Notes under the pieces: model-generated
Told to the model about the DNA's origin: nothing
The model's database searches: none
The model's input: only the letters and a program-made list of their open reading frames with translations
Made by a program: the position numbers and the translations under genes
Shown: positions 7,308-14,980 of the stretch, piece by piece
Position numbering within the stretch: position 1 is the stretch's first letter
How the letters are laid out: every line of letters begins with the position of its first letter
Assembly: GCA_045593555.1 (NCBI GenBank)
Contig: JAZNWU010000002.1
Coordinates: forward strand, 39,900-103,899
Source of the DNA: Fimenecus sp045593555
GTDB taxonomy: Bacteria > Bacillota > Clostridia > Oscillospirales > Acutalibacteraceae
Length of the DNA: 64,000 bases
Direction: 5' to 3'

Positions 7308-9538
7308 CACATTGCCTCGTGGAATGTTCGGCTGATTACTTCTCTCTGCTGTGCCTTTGAAAGTTTATTGAAATTAACAGCATATCCTGAAACTCGGATA
7401 GTAAGGTTAGGATATTTTTCAGGATTTTCATAAGCATCCATAAGTGTTTCACGGTTAAGCACATTTACATTTATATGATGTGCCATTTTTGCAAAATATC
7501 CGTCAAGGATTGCAACAAGATTTGTTATTCTCTCGTCATCATCACGACCAAGTGCTTCAGGAGTGATTGAGAATGTATTTGAAATACCGTCACGACAATC
7601 GTCATAGCTGATTTTTGCAACTGAATTAAGAGATGCTAATGCACCGTTTTCTTCACGGTTATGCATTGGGTTTGCACCCGGAGCAAATGGCTCTGCATTT
7701 TTTCTGCCGTCAGGAGTAGCACCTGTGTTTTTACCATACATAACATTTGATGTGATTGTAAGTACAGAAAGAGTATGAACTGCATTTCTGTATGTTGGTG
7801 TTTTGCGAAGTTCAGTAATTACACGGTGTGTCATGTCCTTTGCAATAAGGTCAACACGGTCATCATCATTTCCATATTTAGGGAATTCACCTGTTGTCTT
7901 GAAATCAGTAATAAATCCGTCAGCATCTTTTACAGGCTTAACATCTGCAAATTTAATTGCACTAAGTGAGTCAGCAACAACTGAAAGACCTGCAATACCG
8001 AATGCCATAAAACGCTCAACATCAGTATCGTGAAGTGCCATCTGAATTTTTTCATAAGCATATTTATCGTGCATATAGTGGATAACATTCATTGTATTAA
8101 CATACAAATGACTGAGCCATTCAATGTAAATCTGGAATCTTTCCATAACATCATCGAAATCGAGTTTTTCACAGTCCATAACATCCATCTGTGGACCTAT
8201 ATGCATCTGACTTGTTGTATCATAACCACCGTTAATGGCAATAAGTAACAATTTTGCAAGATTACAGCGAGCACCGAAGAACTGCATCTGCTTACCAACC
8301 TTCATTGCAGAAACACAACAAGCAATAGCATAATCGTCACCGTAATCAGGACGCATTACATCATCATTTTCATACTGAATTGAGTCAGTATCCTTTGAAA
8401 CCTTTGCACAGAATTTCTTGAAATTTTCAGGGAGCTTTGTTGACCACAAAACAGTAAGGTTTGGTTCAGGAGATGAACCGAGAGTATAAAGAGTATTGAG
8501 CATACGGAAGCTGTTCTTTGTAACAAGAGTTCTTCCGTCCTCACCCATACCACCAACTGCTTCGGTAATCCACATTGGGTCACCACCGAAAAGTTCGTTG
8601 TATTCAGGAGTTCTTAAATGTCTTGCAAGACGAAGCTTAATTACGAAATCGTCCATTAACTCCTGTGCACTCTTTTCTGTAAGAACACCTCTTGCAATAT
8701 CTCGTTCAATATAAATATCGAAGAATGTGCTGACTCTACCAAGTGACATTGCAGCACCATTCTGTTCTTTAATAGCACCAAGGTAAGCAAAATATGTCCA
8801 CTGAATTGCTTCACGAGCATTTTTTGCAGGCTGACTTATATCATATCCGTATGACGCAGCCATTTCTTTAAGATAACCTAAAAATGCAATCTGCTGATAA
8901 AGTTCTTCAAAAAGACGAATCTGGTCAGTATTGAAATTACCACTTGCTCTTGCTGCCTTATCCTTTTTCTTTTCCTCAATAAGCTTATCAACACCGTAAA
9001 GAGCAACACGACGATAGTCACCGATAATTCTTCCACGACCATAAGCATCAGGAAGTCCTGTGATTACATGACATTTACGAGCTGCACGCATTTCGTCAGT
9101 ATAAGCGCGGAAAACACCGTCATTGTGAGTTGTTCTGTATTTAAATTCTTCTTCAACTTTATCACTTAAGTGATATCCGTAAGCCTCACAAGCCTGACGC
9201 ACCATTCGCATACCACCAAAAGGATTGACACCACGCTTTAATGGTCGGTTAGTCTGAAGACCTACAATCAACTCATTTGCCTTATCAACATAACCGGGTA
9301 AAAAAGTTGTAAGTGAAGATGCATTCGTTACATCAATATCAAGGACACCGCCATACTGTCTTTCAAGAGCGAAAAGAGAATTTACCTTTTTCATCATAGA
9401 GTCAGTACGAGGAGTCGCACTCTCAAGGAATGAAGCATCACCCTTGTATTCTTTATAATTGAGCTGAATGAAATCACGAACATTTATTTCATCCTGCCAT
9501 ACGCCTTTTACAAATCCGTTCCAATTGTTGTGTTCCAT
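7307..9538 (-). CDS. pflB: Formate C-acetyltransferase (pyruvate formate-lyase)
   Basis: A 743-residue glycyl-radical enzyme that converts pyruvate and CoA to acetyl-CoA and formate in the cytoplasm under anaerobic conditions. The catalytic Cys pair is in IACCVSAMK near residue 406, and the glycyl-radical loop RVSGYAVNF is near residue 717, about 25 residues before the end. Length matches PflB. A strong AGGAGG ribosome site precedes the ATG. The 5' leader holds a ZTP riboswitch with a terminator and a consensus promoter, so expression responds to 10-formyl-THF shortage. pflA follows with overlapping stop and start. Confidence 0.98.
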   Translation of the reverse strand: MEHNNWNGFVKGVWQDEINVRDFIQLNYKEYKGDASFLESATPRTDSMMKKVNSLFALERQYGGVLDIDVTNASSLTTFLPGYVDKANELIVGLQTNRPLKRGVNPFGGMRMVRQACEAYGYHLSDKVEEEFKYRTTHNDGVFRAYTDEMRAARKCHVITGLPDAYGRGRIIGDYRRVALYGVDKLIEEKKKDKAARASGNFNTDQIRLFEELYQQIAFLGYLKEMAASYGYDISQPAKNAREAIQWTYFAYLGAIKEQNGAAMSLGRVSTFFDIYIERDIARGVLTEKSAQELMDDFVIKLRLARHLRTPEYNELFGGDPMWITEAVGGMGEDGRTLVTKNSFRMLNTLYTLGSSPEPNLTVLWSTKLPENFKKFCAKVSKDTDSIQYENDDVMRPDYGDDYAIACCVSAMKVGKQMQFFGARCNLAKLLLIAINGGYDTTSQMHIGPQMDVMDCEKLDFDDVMERFQIYIEWLSHLYVNTMNVIHYMHDKYAYEKIQMALHDTDVERFMAFGIAGLSVVADSLSAIKFADVKPVKDADGFITDFKTTGEFPKYGNDDDRVDLIAKDMTHRVITELRKTPTYRNAVHTLSVLTITSNVMYGKNTGATPDGRKNAEPFAPGANPMHNREENGALASLNSVAKISYDDCRDGISNTFSITPEALGRDDDERITNLVAILDGYFAKMAHHINVNVLNRETLMDAYENPEKYPNLTIRVSGYAVNFNKLSKAQQREVISRTFHEAM

Positions 9539-9575
9539 AGATTTCCTCCTGTAAAATATCAGAAAACAAAAATGA

Positions 9576-9685
9576 GCAATTCAACTGAAAAAAATAAGTT
9601 GAATTGCCCAGACGGTCGGCTTAATGCAGTTCGCGTTCCCTTGTGGTAACCCACAAAATCCGTCAGTTACGCAAACCAACTATAT
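9576..9685 (-). promoter_or_regulatory. ZTP (pfl-motif) riboswitch with intrinsic terminator
   Basis: Read on the minus strand, the leader holds GCGTAACTGACGGAT, then a GGGTTACCACAAGGGAACGCG segment, and the highly conserved 3' element GCCGACCGTCTGGGC, which are the core of the ZTP/pfl aptamer. The end of that element runs into a terminator: an 11-bp stem of GCAATTCAACT-type arms (9597-9607 and 9576-9586) followed by a T-rich run. In this family ZTP or ZMP binding blocks the terminator and turns expression on. That fits the downstream pflB-pflA genes, which gave the motif its name. Confidence 0.95.
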
Positions 9686-9696
9686 CTTGTGATTAA

Positions 9697-9725
9697 ATTA
9701 TACAGTCAGCACTATATTTTGTCAA
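9697..9725 (-). promoter_or_regulatory. Consensus sigma-A promoter for the riboswitch-pflB-pflA transcript
   Basis: TTGACA (9720-9725) and TATAAT (9697-9702) with a 17-base spacer, all matching consensus. Confidence 0.93.
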
Positions 9726-9731
9726 GTAAAA

Positions 9732-10700
9732 TTACTTGAGTATCGGAGTGTTATTTTTGTCGAATTTCACTATTTTTACTCTTGCGTGACGACATGGGTC
9801 ATAGAGTGGTTCATCACAATACGAGCCACATTCTTTATCGAAATGTGAAAACGGTCTTGCGTGATAAACGATTAACTGAATTCCGTTTTCGTCAACCACA
9901 AAGCTGTTATGTCCCGGTCCTGCCTGGTCGATTAAATCACTTGTCTGCAAAGCAGGTTCACTGTCTTTTGTCCAGTTATTTATATCCATTAAATCAGCAT
10001 TTCTGTCGGCATAAACTTTACCCATACAGTATTCCTCACCTGTTCCCGATGCAGAGAAGAAAACATAGACTTTATCATCTGTTTTAAGTACGGCAGGCCC
10101 TTCGTTTACTCTGTGACGGATTTTTTCCCAATCGTATTCAGGCTTTGTGAGAAGAATTGGTTTATTAATAAGTTTCCAAGGTTCTGTTGGGTTAATTTCT
10201 GCCATAAAAAGTGATGAATCACCAAGCTTTTCTGCCCATACAAGATAATGCTTACCGTTATTTTCAAAGTACGTCATATCAAGTGAAAATTCAGTAAAGG
10301 ACTTGTCGTCACCCTCACAAGGCTCAATTTTACCCATTTCAATCCACTTGTCATTTATCGGGTCTTGACCCTCACACATAAGCACAAAAGGACGGATGTT
10401 CCATATTGCTTCTTTTTCACCTGCAGCGAAGAAAATGTACCATTTACCTGCTATGTAATGAATTTCAGGTGCCCAGATATGCTTTGACATAACACCTTCA
10501 TTATGTGCTTTCCATATTGTGAATTCTTCTGCAGTTGCAAGTCCAATTACAGTTTCACTTTTTCGCAGTATTATTCTGTCATAACCTGCATCAACATTCA
10601 TATATGCAGGATAACTTGCAGTAAAATAATAGTTTCCGTCAGGACCTTTCATCACATAAGGGTCTGCACGCTCAGGTATAAAAGGATTAGGATAGTTCAT
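9732..10700 (-). CDS. Glycoside hydrolase family 43 protein (arabinofuranosidase/xylosidase type)
   Basis: A 322-residue single-domain five-bladed propeller enzyme. The N-terminal ERADPYV motif holds the usual catalytic base Asp13, SKHIWAPEIHYI near residue 71 is the typical blade-two motif, FSLDMTYFEN supplies the pKa-tuning Asp, and RVNEGPAVLK gives the general acid Glu near residue 195. No signal peptide is present, so it acts in the cytoplasm on imported oligosaccharides, probably releasing arabinose or xylose. It lies ten bases after the GH30 gene, so the two share one operon. The exact GH43 subfamily and bond cannot be decided here. Confidence 0.88.
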   Translation of the reverse strand: MNYPNPFIPERADPYVMKGPDGNYYFTASYPAYMNVDAGYDRIILRKSETVIGLATAEEFTIWKAHNEGVMSKHIWAPEIHYIAGKWYIFFAAGEKEAIWNIRPFVLMCEGQDPINDKWIEMGKIEPCEGDDKSFTEFSLDMTYFENNGKHYLVWAEKLGDSSLFMAEINPTEPWKLINKPILLTKPEYDWEKIRHRVNEGPAVLKTDDKVYVFFSASGTGEEYCMGKVYADRNADLMDINNWTKDSEPALQTSDLIDQAGPGHNSFVVDENGIQLIVYHARPFSHFDKECGSYCDEPLYDPCRHARVKIVKFDKNNTPILK

Positions 10701-10710
10701 AATGTTCTCC

Positions 10711-12081
10711 TTATGATTTGCAAATCACAGTTAAAATACTGTTTGATTTTACTGTAATAGTATCTGTGAAATCACCGTTATAAATCTCGTTAAGGTAATC
10801 TTCATCAACTGACTGAATGACTTTCATTTCGGTAAAATCACCGTTAATTGTGAATTCTCTTTCGTCACCTTCATTTACAACAACAGTTACTGTTTCGTCG
10901 TTTGGTGTTAAGAATGAAAAAACATTAAAATCATTATTTTCATCAGGAAAATAGCCGTTATCAAGACAGATAGAATTTACAGGAATAAATTTTGCAAAAT
11001 GAGCAAATCCCCAGTATCTTCGTGCTACATACCATTCTGAAAAGTCATTTGTCGCAGTTATTGTTGCATCTGAATAGTCATTTCCGTCTTCCTTAATTGA
11101 AAACTGATTAACTGCAACCCAGGAGGTCCAGCTTTCTGCACCTGCAAAGATTAAATCCTGACCGATAATTCGAGCAGTAATCAATGCACCTTTAAAATTC
11201 TTTGTATGACTCTTATTCGGCAATTCGCACCATTCACTCATATCAAAACGGAACTGTGGATACTTTTCTACAATTTCCTTTTTAAAATCAAGACGGATAT
11301 TTGGGTTATTATCATCGTGATATGAATGATAAGCGAAAACGTCCATTACTTTCATAATGGTTTCGTCAGCAGTAATTGCCTTTATGTATTCAGGTGTAAG
11401 TCCCATCATTTCGCCACTTTCAGGACCATAAAGTTTAACATTCATTCCCCTTTTGAGAATTTCTTCGGCAAAAATGCGATATACAGCCACCATTTCCTCT
11501 GTTTCGTAGTGACAGCCTTCCTGCCACACATAACTTCCTCCCCATTTCCATTGGGGTTCATTGATTGGACTTACATATTTTACAGGAAATCCCATATCAA
11601 TAAGTGCCTGAGTACAGGTTAAGAAATAATCTGCAAATTTTCTGTAATTTGACATTGGCAAGTTACAAGTATGGTACATAAGACTACCCGATGCCTGTCC
11701 CGTTGAAGTGTGTGCATAATGAGGTGAATTTGCAAAAACAATAAGAGTATCAACATTGCCTTTATCGAAGCATCGTCTCATCATACTGACAGCAGTTTTA
11801 TCGGCAGTAAAATCATATTCCCCTTCTTCTTTTTCACGGTCATATTTATAAAAGCTTTCAGTTACACGCCAAGGGTTTTTTACACGACAATTTTCAGGGT
11901 CTGTGCCACCACCGATATTATAACGATAAATATTGAGTCCAAGACCTGAATCGCCATATAAAAGTTCTGCAATTTTCTCTGCTGCCTTTTCGTCAGCGCA
12001 ATACTGACTCCACCAACAAGCAGATGTCCCCCACCCTTTAAGTGTTTGTAGCTTTTTTATTTCTCTTAAATCTATTTTCAT
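10711..12081 (-). CDS. Glycoside hydrolase family 30-like enzyme (possible endo-beta-1,6-galactanase)
   Basis: A 456-residue TIM-barrel hydrolase plus C-terminal beta domain. The GWGTSACWW opening, the YNIGGG motif near residue 94, the ANSPHYAHTSTGQASGS stretch, the acid/base Glu in SPINEPQW and the nucleophile Glu in MSEWCELP are all where GH30 clan-A enzymes have them. The opening and the GGG-rich motif recall the GH30 branch that cuts beta-1,6-galactan side chains, but this is inference. There is no signal peptide. The start is the ATG at 12081 behind a GGGGA ribosome site; the upstream in-frame start at 12093 is less likely. It leads an operon with the GH43 gene, suggesting work on imported arabinogalactan pieces. 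Confidence 0.8.
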   Translation of the reverse strand: MKIDLREIKKLQTLKGWGTSACWWSQYCADEKAAEKIAELLYGDSGLGLNIYRYNIGGGTDPENCRVKNPWRVTESFYKYDREKEEGEYDFTADKTAVSMMRRCFDKGNVDTLIVFANSPHYAHTSTGQASGSLMYHTCNLPMSNYRKFADYFLTCTQALIDMGFPVKYVSPINEPQWKWGGSYVWQEGCHYETEEMVAVYRIFAEEILKRGMNVKLYGPESGEMMGLTPEYIKAITADETIMKVMDVFAYHSYHDDNNPNIRLDFKKEIVEKYPQFRFDMSEWCELPNKSHTKNFKGALITARIIGQDLIFAGAESWTSWVAVNQFSIKEDGNDYSDATITATNDFSEWYVARRYWGFAHFAKFIPVNSICLDNGYFPDENNDFNVFSFLTPNDETVTVVVNEGDEREFTINGDFTEMKVIQSVDEDYLNEIYNGDFTDTITVKSNSILTVICKS

Positions 12082-12113
12082 AACAATCCCCACTTTATGA
12101 AAACTTTTTCTTA

Positions 12114-12142
12114 ATTATACCAATTACAAACCGATATGTAAA
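12114..12142 (-). promoter_or_regulatory. Promoter of the GH30-GH43 operon
   Basis: TTTACA (12137-12142) and TATAAT (12114-12119) with a 17-base spacer, about 35 bases ahead of the GH30 start. Confidence 0.75.
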
Positions 12143-12175
12143 TAAAAAAATAAGACCATAGAAAAAGATGGTCTT
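12140..12175 (-). terminator. Terminator-like hairpin upstream of the GH30 promoter
   Basis: An eight-bp stem (AAGACCAT / ATGGTCTT) followed on the minus strand by ATTTTTTTATTT. No gene on this strand ends just before it apart from the tRNA unit, which has its own terminator, so it may be a relic or a read-through barrier. Confidence 0.55.
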
Positions 12176-12205
12176 TGACAGATTGGAGTCTATCGGGATG
12201 TTTTG

Positions 12206-12293
12206 TGTCATTCTGAGGAGTGTAACGACGAAGAATCTCTGTTGGTTTTATGGTTCACTTTGGAAAAGATTCTTCGCTTCGCTCAGAATGACA
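12206..12293. repeat. Interspersed inverted-repeat element, family A, copy 1
   Basis: An 88-bp element with inverted ends TGTCATTCTGAG and CTCAGAATGACA and inner arms ACGAAGAATCTCT and AGATTCTTCGC. It is nearly identical over its full length, including flanks (GGGATGTTTTG on the left, TACCAATT on the right), to the copy at 17182-17269. Other copies are at 12552 and 56008. No coding content. Confidence 0.9.
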
Positions 12294-12366
12294 TACCAAT
12301 TAACTAATCCATACAAATTATAATTTATCAAAAAATCTCGGGTTTGAATCCCAACAATCATAATGA

Positions 12367-12403
12367 AAAAAGCAGTCACTACAAAAATAGTAACTGCTTT
12401 TTT
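12367..12403 (-). terminator. Terminator of the tRNA-Gln unit
   Basis: A long stem built of AAAAAGCAGTTACTA and TAGTGACTGCTTTTT-type arms with an A/T loop, directly after the CCA end of the tRNA on the minus strand. It has T runs on both strands, so it may work both ways. Confidence 0.9.
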
Positions 12404-12477
12404 TGGCTGGGGAATAGGGATTCGAACCCCAACAAACAGAGTCAGAGTCTGTCGTGCTACCGTTACACTATTCCCCA
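12404..12477 (-). tRNA. tRNA-Gln (anticodon CTG)
   Basis: A 74-base cloverleaf with the CCA tail encoded. The acceptor stem is TGGGGAA / TTCCCCA, the T loop is GGTTCGAATCC, and the anticodon arm is ACAGA-CTCTGAC-TCTGT, which places CTG at the anticodon. This reads CAG codons. It is a single-gene unit with its own consensus promoter at 12491-12519 and terminator. Confidence 0.95.
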
Positions 12478-12490
12478 ACGAGCAAAGATA

Positions 12491-12519
12491 ATTATATATG
12501 AATGATTTGAGATTGTCAA
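12491..12519 (-). promoter_or_regulatory. Consensus promoter of tRNA-Gln
   Basis: TTGACA (12514-12519) and TATAAT (12491-12496) spaced by 17 bases, ending about 14 bases before the mature tRNA. Confidence 0.9.
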
Positions 12520-12551
12520 GTGTTTTTTTAAGAAAAATACAAAAAATTAAT

Positions 12552-12637
12552 TGTCATTCTGAGCGTTGCGAAGAATCTCTCAAAAGAAATATACTCATTA
12601 ACAGAGATTCTTCGTCGTTTCACTTCTCAGAATGACA
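12552..12637. repeat. Interspersed inverted-repeat element, family A, copy 2
   Basis: An 86-bp copy with the same TGTCATTCTGAG / CTCAGAATGACA ends. The left half has the GCGTTGCGAAGAATCTCT variant and the right half GAGATTCTTCGTCGTTTCAC, so it is a different subtype from copy 1. It lies between tRNA-Gln and the 3' end of the serpin gene. Confidence 0.88.
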
Positions 12638-12656
12638 TAAAATCGTTTTGCACTTT

Positions 12657-14306
12657 TTATGGTTGATTTACTACACCTGCGAAAAGAGGTAAACCATCTT
12701 CACTAGTTACAACAAAAATAAACGGTTTGTCAACAACAAAATCAATTTCGTCCTCCGGTGGCATTGTTGCACCCGGAACAAACATAACAGTATATGCAGT
12801 TGCTGTTACGCCCTCTTCATCAATAGCTACACGCACTCCGTGTTGTGCATTCGAGATATACATAGGTTCGTTGTAATCTTCGCAAAGCGAACTGAAATCA
12901 GATTTTGTATAGTCAAAGCAATTTTTTACACCAAGATTTTGCAGACCATTCTTCAAATCAAAGCTTGAAGATACATCAAATCTTGGAATTGAAAGATTTA
13001 CTTTAAGTTGTTTTTTGTTTTCCCAATTACCATTACAAGTCATAAATGACAATGCTTTATTATCAGTAAGTAAATCATCAACACTTACATTTTTATCAGG
13101 AAGTATAAACCACATTTTTCCACTTCCTTCTAAATCTTTACCTACTGCAGAAAATTTATCACTCCAATAATACACCCCGTCATAATCCGTTTGATTCATA
13201 AAATCACAGGTAATATCACCTTTTGCAGAATGGAAAACACTTTCTTTAGTGTAAGACTCCGAAAATTCATAACCCCACTTTGCCTGATAGAATATGGTTG
13301 TTGCCAATGCAATTACGGTTTTTGAATCAAGTTCAATTTCTTTTATTTCATTGTTTAACATTCCACCTGTCTGTTCATTGAGCCATTTTTGTAATGCTTT
13401 ATTCACCTCTGGAGAACCCATTTTCCCTTGATATGTAGATGCGTAATAATTTGTAGCAAGAGTATTAATGATTTTTTTATTAAAGTTAATACCTTCGTTA
13501 AGCCACAAGGAACTTGCAAGAATGCTTGTAACAGCACCATCATCACTATAATTTGCATTCCAGACTGAATTTGCCTGTTGACGCAATTCTTCAATGTTTT
13601 TCGCACCTATCAAATCGAGAATTTGCTGACGACTTTCTCCATCGGTGATTTCAGCCGTCATAGCAAGTGCCATATATACATTTAATGGAGAATAAAGTTT
13701 ATTTGAATTTCCTGAATTTGAAAGAAATTCCCCATAAGTTTTCTTGAAAAAAGGATAAAGATTTTGTCCAGCACCGTAATATGCTCTGCGTTCTTTCTTA
13801 CTCTTTTCCCATGCAGATACTTGAAGCATATTCATTTCGCTTTCAGGGTATTGAGCCATTCGTGGATATCTTGCAAGTTTCACACTTAAAAACATAGGCT
13901 TTAACGGATTGTCATCATCAGGCGGTACAATAATCGGTGATGATGGTGTTACTGTTGTATCGTCAACCTTTGAACTGCTTGGTTCTGTTGAATTATTCGG
14001 TTCAGTCGGCTCGCCCGGTTCTGTTGAACTGCTTGGTTCTGTCGGTTCTCCCGGTTCTGTTGAATTATTTGGTTCTGTTGAGTTTTGTACATCCGATTGT
14101 GTTGTTTGTTCAACTATTGGATTTTCTATTATAGGCTTATCTTGTTTTAAAAACGGAACAGCTGCAAATGCAATAAGAAAAACTGCTGCGACAGCTGCTA
14201 AACATTTTATAAAAAGCAAGTTATTTTTTGGCTCTTTTACATCTGCCTGTGCAATCAAATCGCTGTCTATCATACCGATAGCATCTATCAATTTATCTGA
14301 TTTCAT
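12657..14306 (-). CDS. Membrane-anchored serpin with anti-sigma-like N-terminus
   Basis: A 549-residue protein. Residues 1-29 are a short cytoplasmic segment (MKSDKLIDAIGMIDSDLI) like those of ECF anti-sigma proteins in related Clostridia. Residues 30-50 form one membrane helix. Residues 55-135 are a Thr/Glu/Pro/Ser linker with repeated STEPGEPTEP units. From about 150 to the end is a serpin fold: SPLNVYMALAMTAEITDG near helix B, the hinge DEEGVTATAYTV, the reactive-loop tail FVPGATMPP, and the closing DKPFIFVV and LFAGVVNQP strands. Serpins trap serine or cysteine proteases by loop cleavage. The start overlaps the stop of the sigma-factor gene by four bases. A function as a protease-sensing anti-sigma factor is inference; plain protease inhibition outside the cell is the simpler reading. 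Confidence 0.9.
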   Translation of the reverse strand: MKSDKLIDAIGMIDSDLIAQADVKEPKNNLLFIKCLAAVAAVFLIAFAAVPFLKQDKPIIENPIVEQTTQSDVQNSTEPNNSTEPGEPTEPSSSTEPGEPTEPNNSTEPSSSKVDDTTVTPSSPIIVPPDDDNPLKPMFLSVKLARYPRMAQYPESEMNMLQVSAWEKSKKERRAYYGAGQNLYPFFKKTYGEFLSNSGNSNKLYSPLNVYMALAMTAEITDGESRQQILDLIGAKNIEELRQQANSVWNANYSDDGAVTSILASSLWLNEGINFNKKIINTLATNYYASTYQGKMGSPEVNKALQKWLNEQTGGMLNNEIKEIELDSKTVIALATTIFYQAKWGYEFSESYTKESVFHSAKGDITCDFMNQTDYDGVYYWSDKFSAVGKDLEGSGKMWFILPDKNVSVDDLLTDNKALSFMTCNGNWENKKQLKVNLSIPRFDVSSSFDLKNGLQNLGVKNCFDYTKSDFSSLCEDYNEPMYISNAQHGVRVAIDEEGVTATAYTVMFVPGATMPPEDEIDFVVDKPFIFVVTSEDGLPLFAGVVNQP

Positions 14307-14863
14307 TTTAACATTCCCTCCTCTTCAAGGTGAGAAACTATCTTTTCTCTCGTACGTTTTAGCATCATTTTCACTTTACTTTGTCCATAACCATATCTTT
14401 TGGAAATTTCAGTTATGGAATCAAAATACCAATATCTTCTCAAAAAAACATTACATTCATTCGTTGGTAGTATTCTGAGAAAATCTGATATTTTCTTTGC
14501 CATTTCTTCTGCCTCAAGCTTGTCATTGATGGTGTTTTCATCAGAAATGCAGCCTTCAAGTTCGTTAAGTGACAGCTGAAACTCTCCGCCACCACGCTTA
14601 TTTGCAGTTTTCTTTCTCCACTTATCAATAGCTTTCTGTCTTGTTATCATTCCTAAATACGCAGAAAGGATTTTTGGCTTTTGTGGCGGAATTGTTTTCC
14701 ATAATTCTAAATATGTATCATTCTCACATTCCTCTGCATCTTCATTGTTATTTAAAATACGGTATGCAATAGAGTGACAATAATTTCCATATTTTACTTT
14801 GGTCTCATTTATTGCAGACTCATTTCTTTGCCAATATAATTCTACAATTTTAGAGTCGTCCAT
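14303..14863 (-). CDS. ECF-type RNA polymerase sigma factor
   Basis: A 186-residue sigma-70 family protein. Region 2 spans roughly residues 15-80 (YRILNNNEDAEECENDTYLELW, then the AIDKWRKK helix), and region 4 spans roughly 130-180 with a helix-turn-helix around DSITEISKRYGYGQSKVKMML. Region 3 is missing, as in ECF factors. It leads the unit and its stop overlaps the start of the serpin gene, so the two proteins are made together, which is the standard sigma/anti-sigma arrangement. Targets cannot be read from the sequence apart from a possible self-promoter just upstream. Confidence 0.92.
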   Translation of the reverse strand: MDDSKIVELYWQRNESAINETKVKYGNYCHSIAYRILNNNEDAEECENDTYLELWKTIPPQKPKILSAYLGMITRQKAIDKWRKKTANKRGGGEFQLSLNELEGCISDENTINDKLEAEEMAKKISDFLRILPTNECNVFLRRYWYFDSITEISKRYGYGQSKVKMMLKRTREKIVSHLEEEGMLK

Positions 14864-14895
14864 AAATCCACCCCCGAATTCATTTTTGAAAGTCC

Positions 14896-14932
14896 TTTCA
14901 CCTATATAAACGCAAAAAAACGATTTTGGTCA
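14896..14932 (-). promoter_or_regulatory. Possible ECF-type promoter of the sigma/serpin unit
   Basis: On the minus strand the leader has TGACCAAAATCG, a T run, then GCGTTTATATAGGTGAAAGG. This is not a sigma-A promoter, and its place fits self-regulation by the ECF factor. Assigned from position and the lack of consensus boxes only. Confidence 0.3.
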
Positions 14933-14966
14933 CAAAAAAATTAATGGCAGGCGTGGAAGCCTGCCA
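14933..14966 (-). terminator. Terminator after the amidase gene
   Basis: A perfect eight-bp stem (TGGCAGGC / GCCTGCCA) followed on the minus strand by TTAATTTTTTT. Confidence 0.9.
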
Positions 14967-14980
14967 CTACGCGTTCGTTG

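Noticed and set aside
12309..12356. tRNA-like fragment with GGGTTTGAATCCCAAC
   Set aside because: Only a T-arm-like stretch; no acceptor or anticodon arm. Could be an old tRNA or attachment remnant, but nothing else supports it.
12206..12637. Possible CRISPR-like array from the repeated TGTCATTCTGAG units
   Set aside because: Only two elements with a tRNA between them, each an inverted repeat of about 87 bp; no regular spacers and no cas genes.
13909..14478. 189-codon frame antisense to the serpin and sigma genes
   Set aside because: Its Gly/Ser/Val-rich N-terminus is the antisense of the serpin's repeated linker; no ribosome site, and the sense genes are clear.
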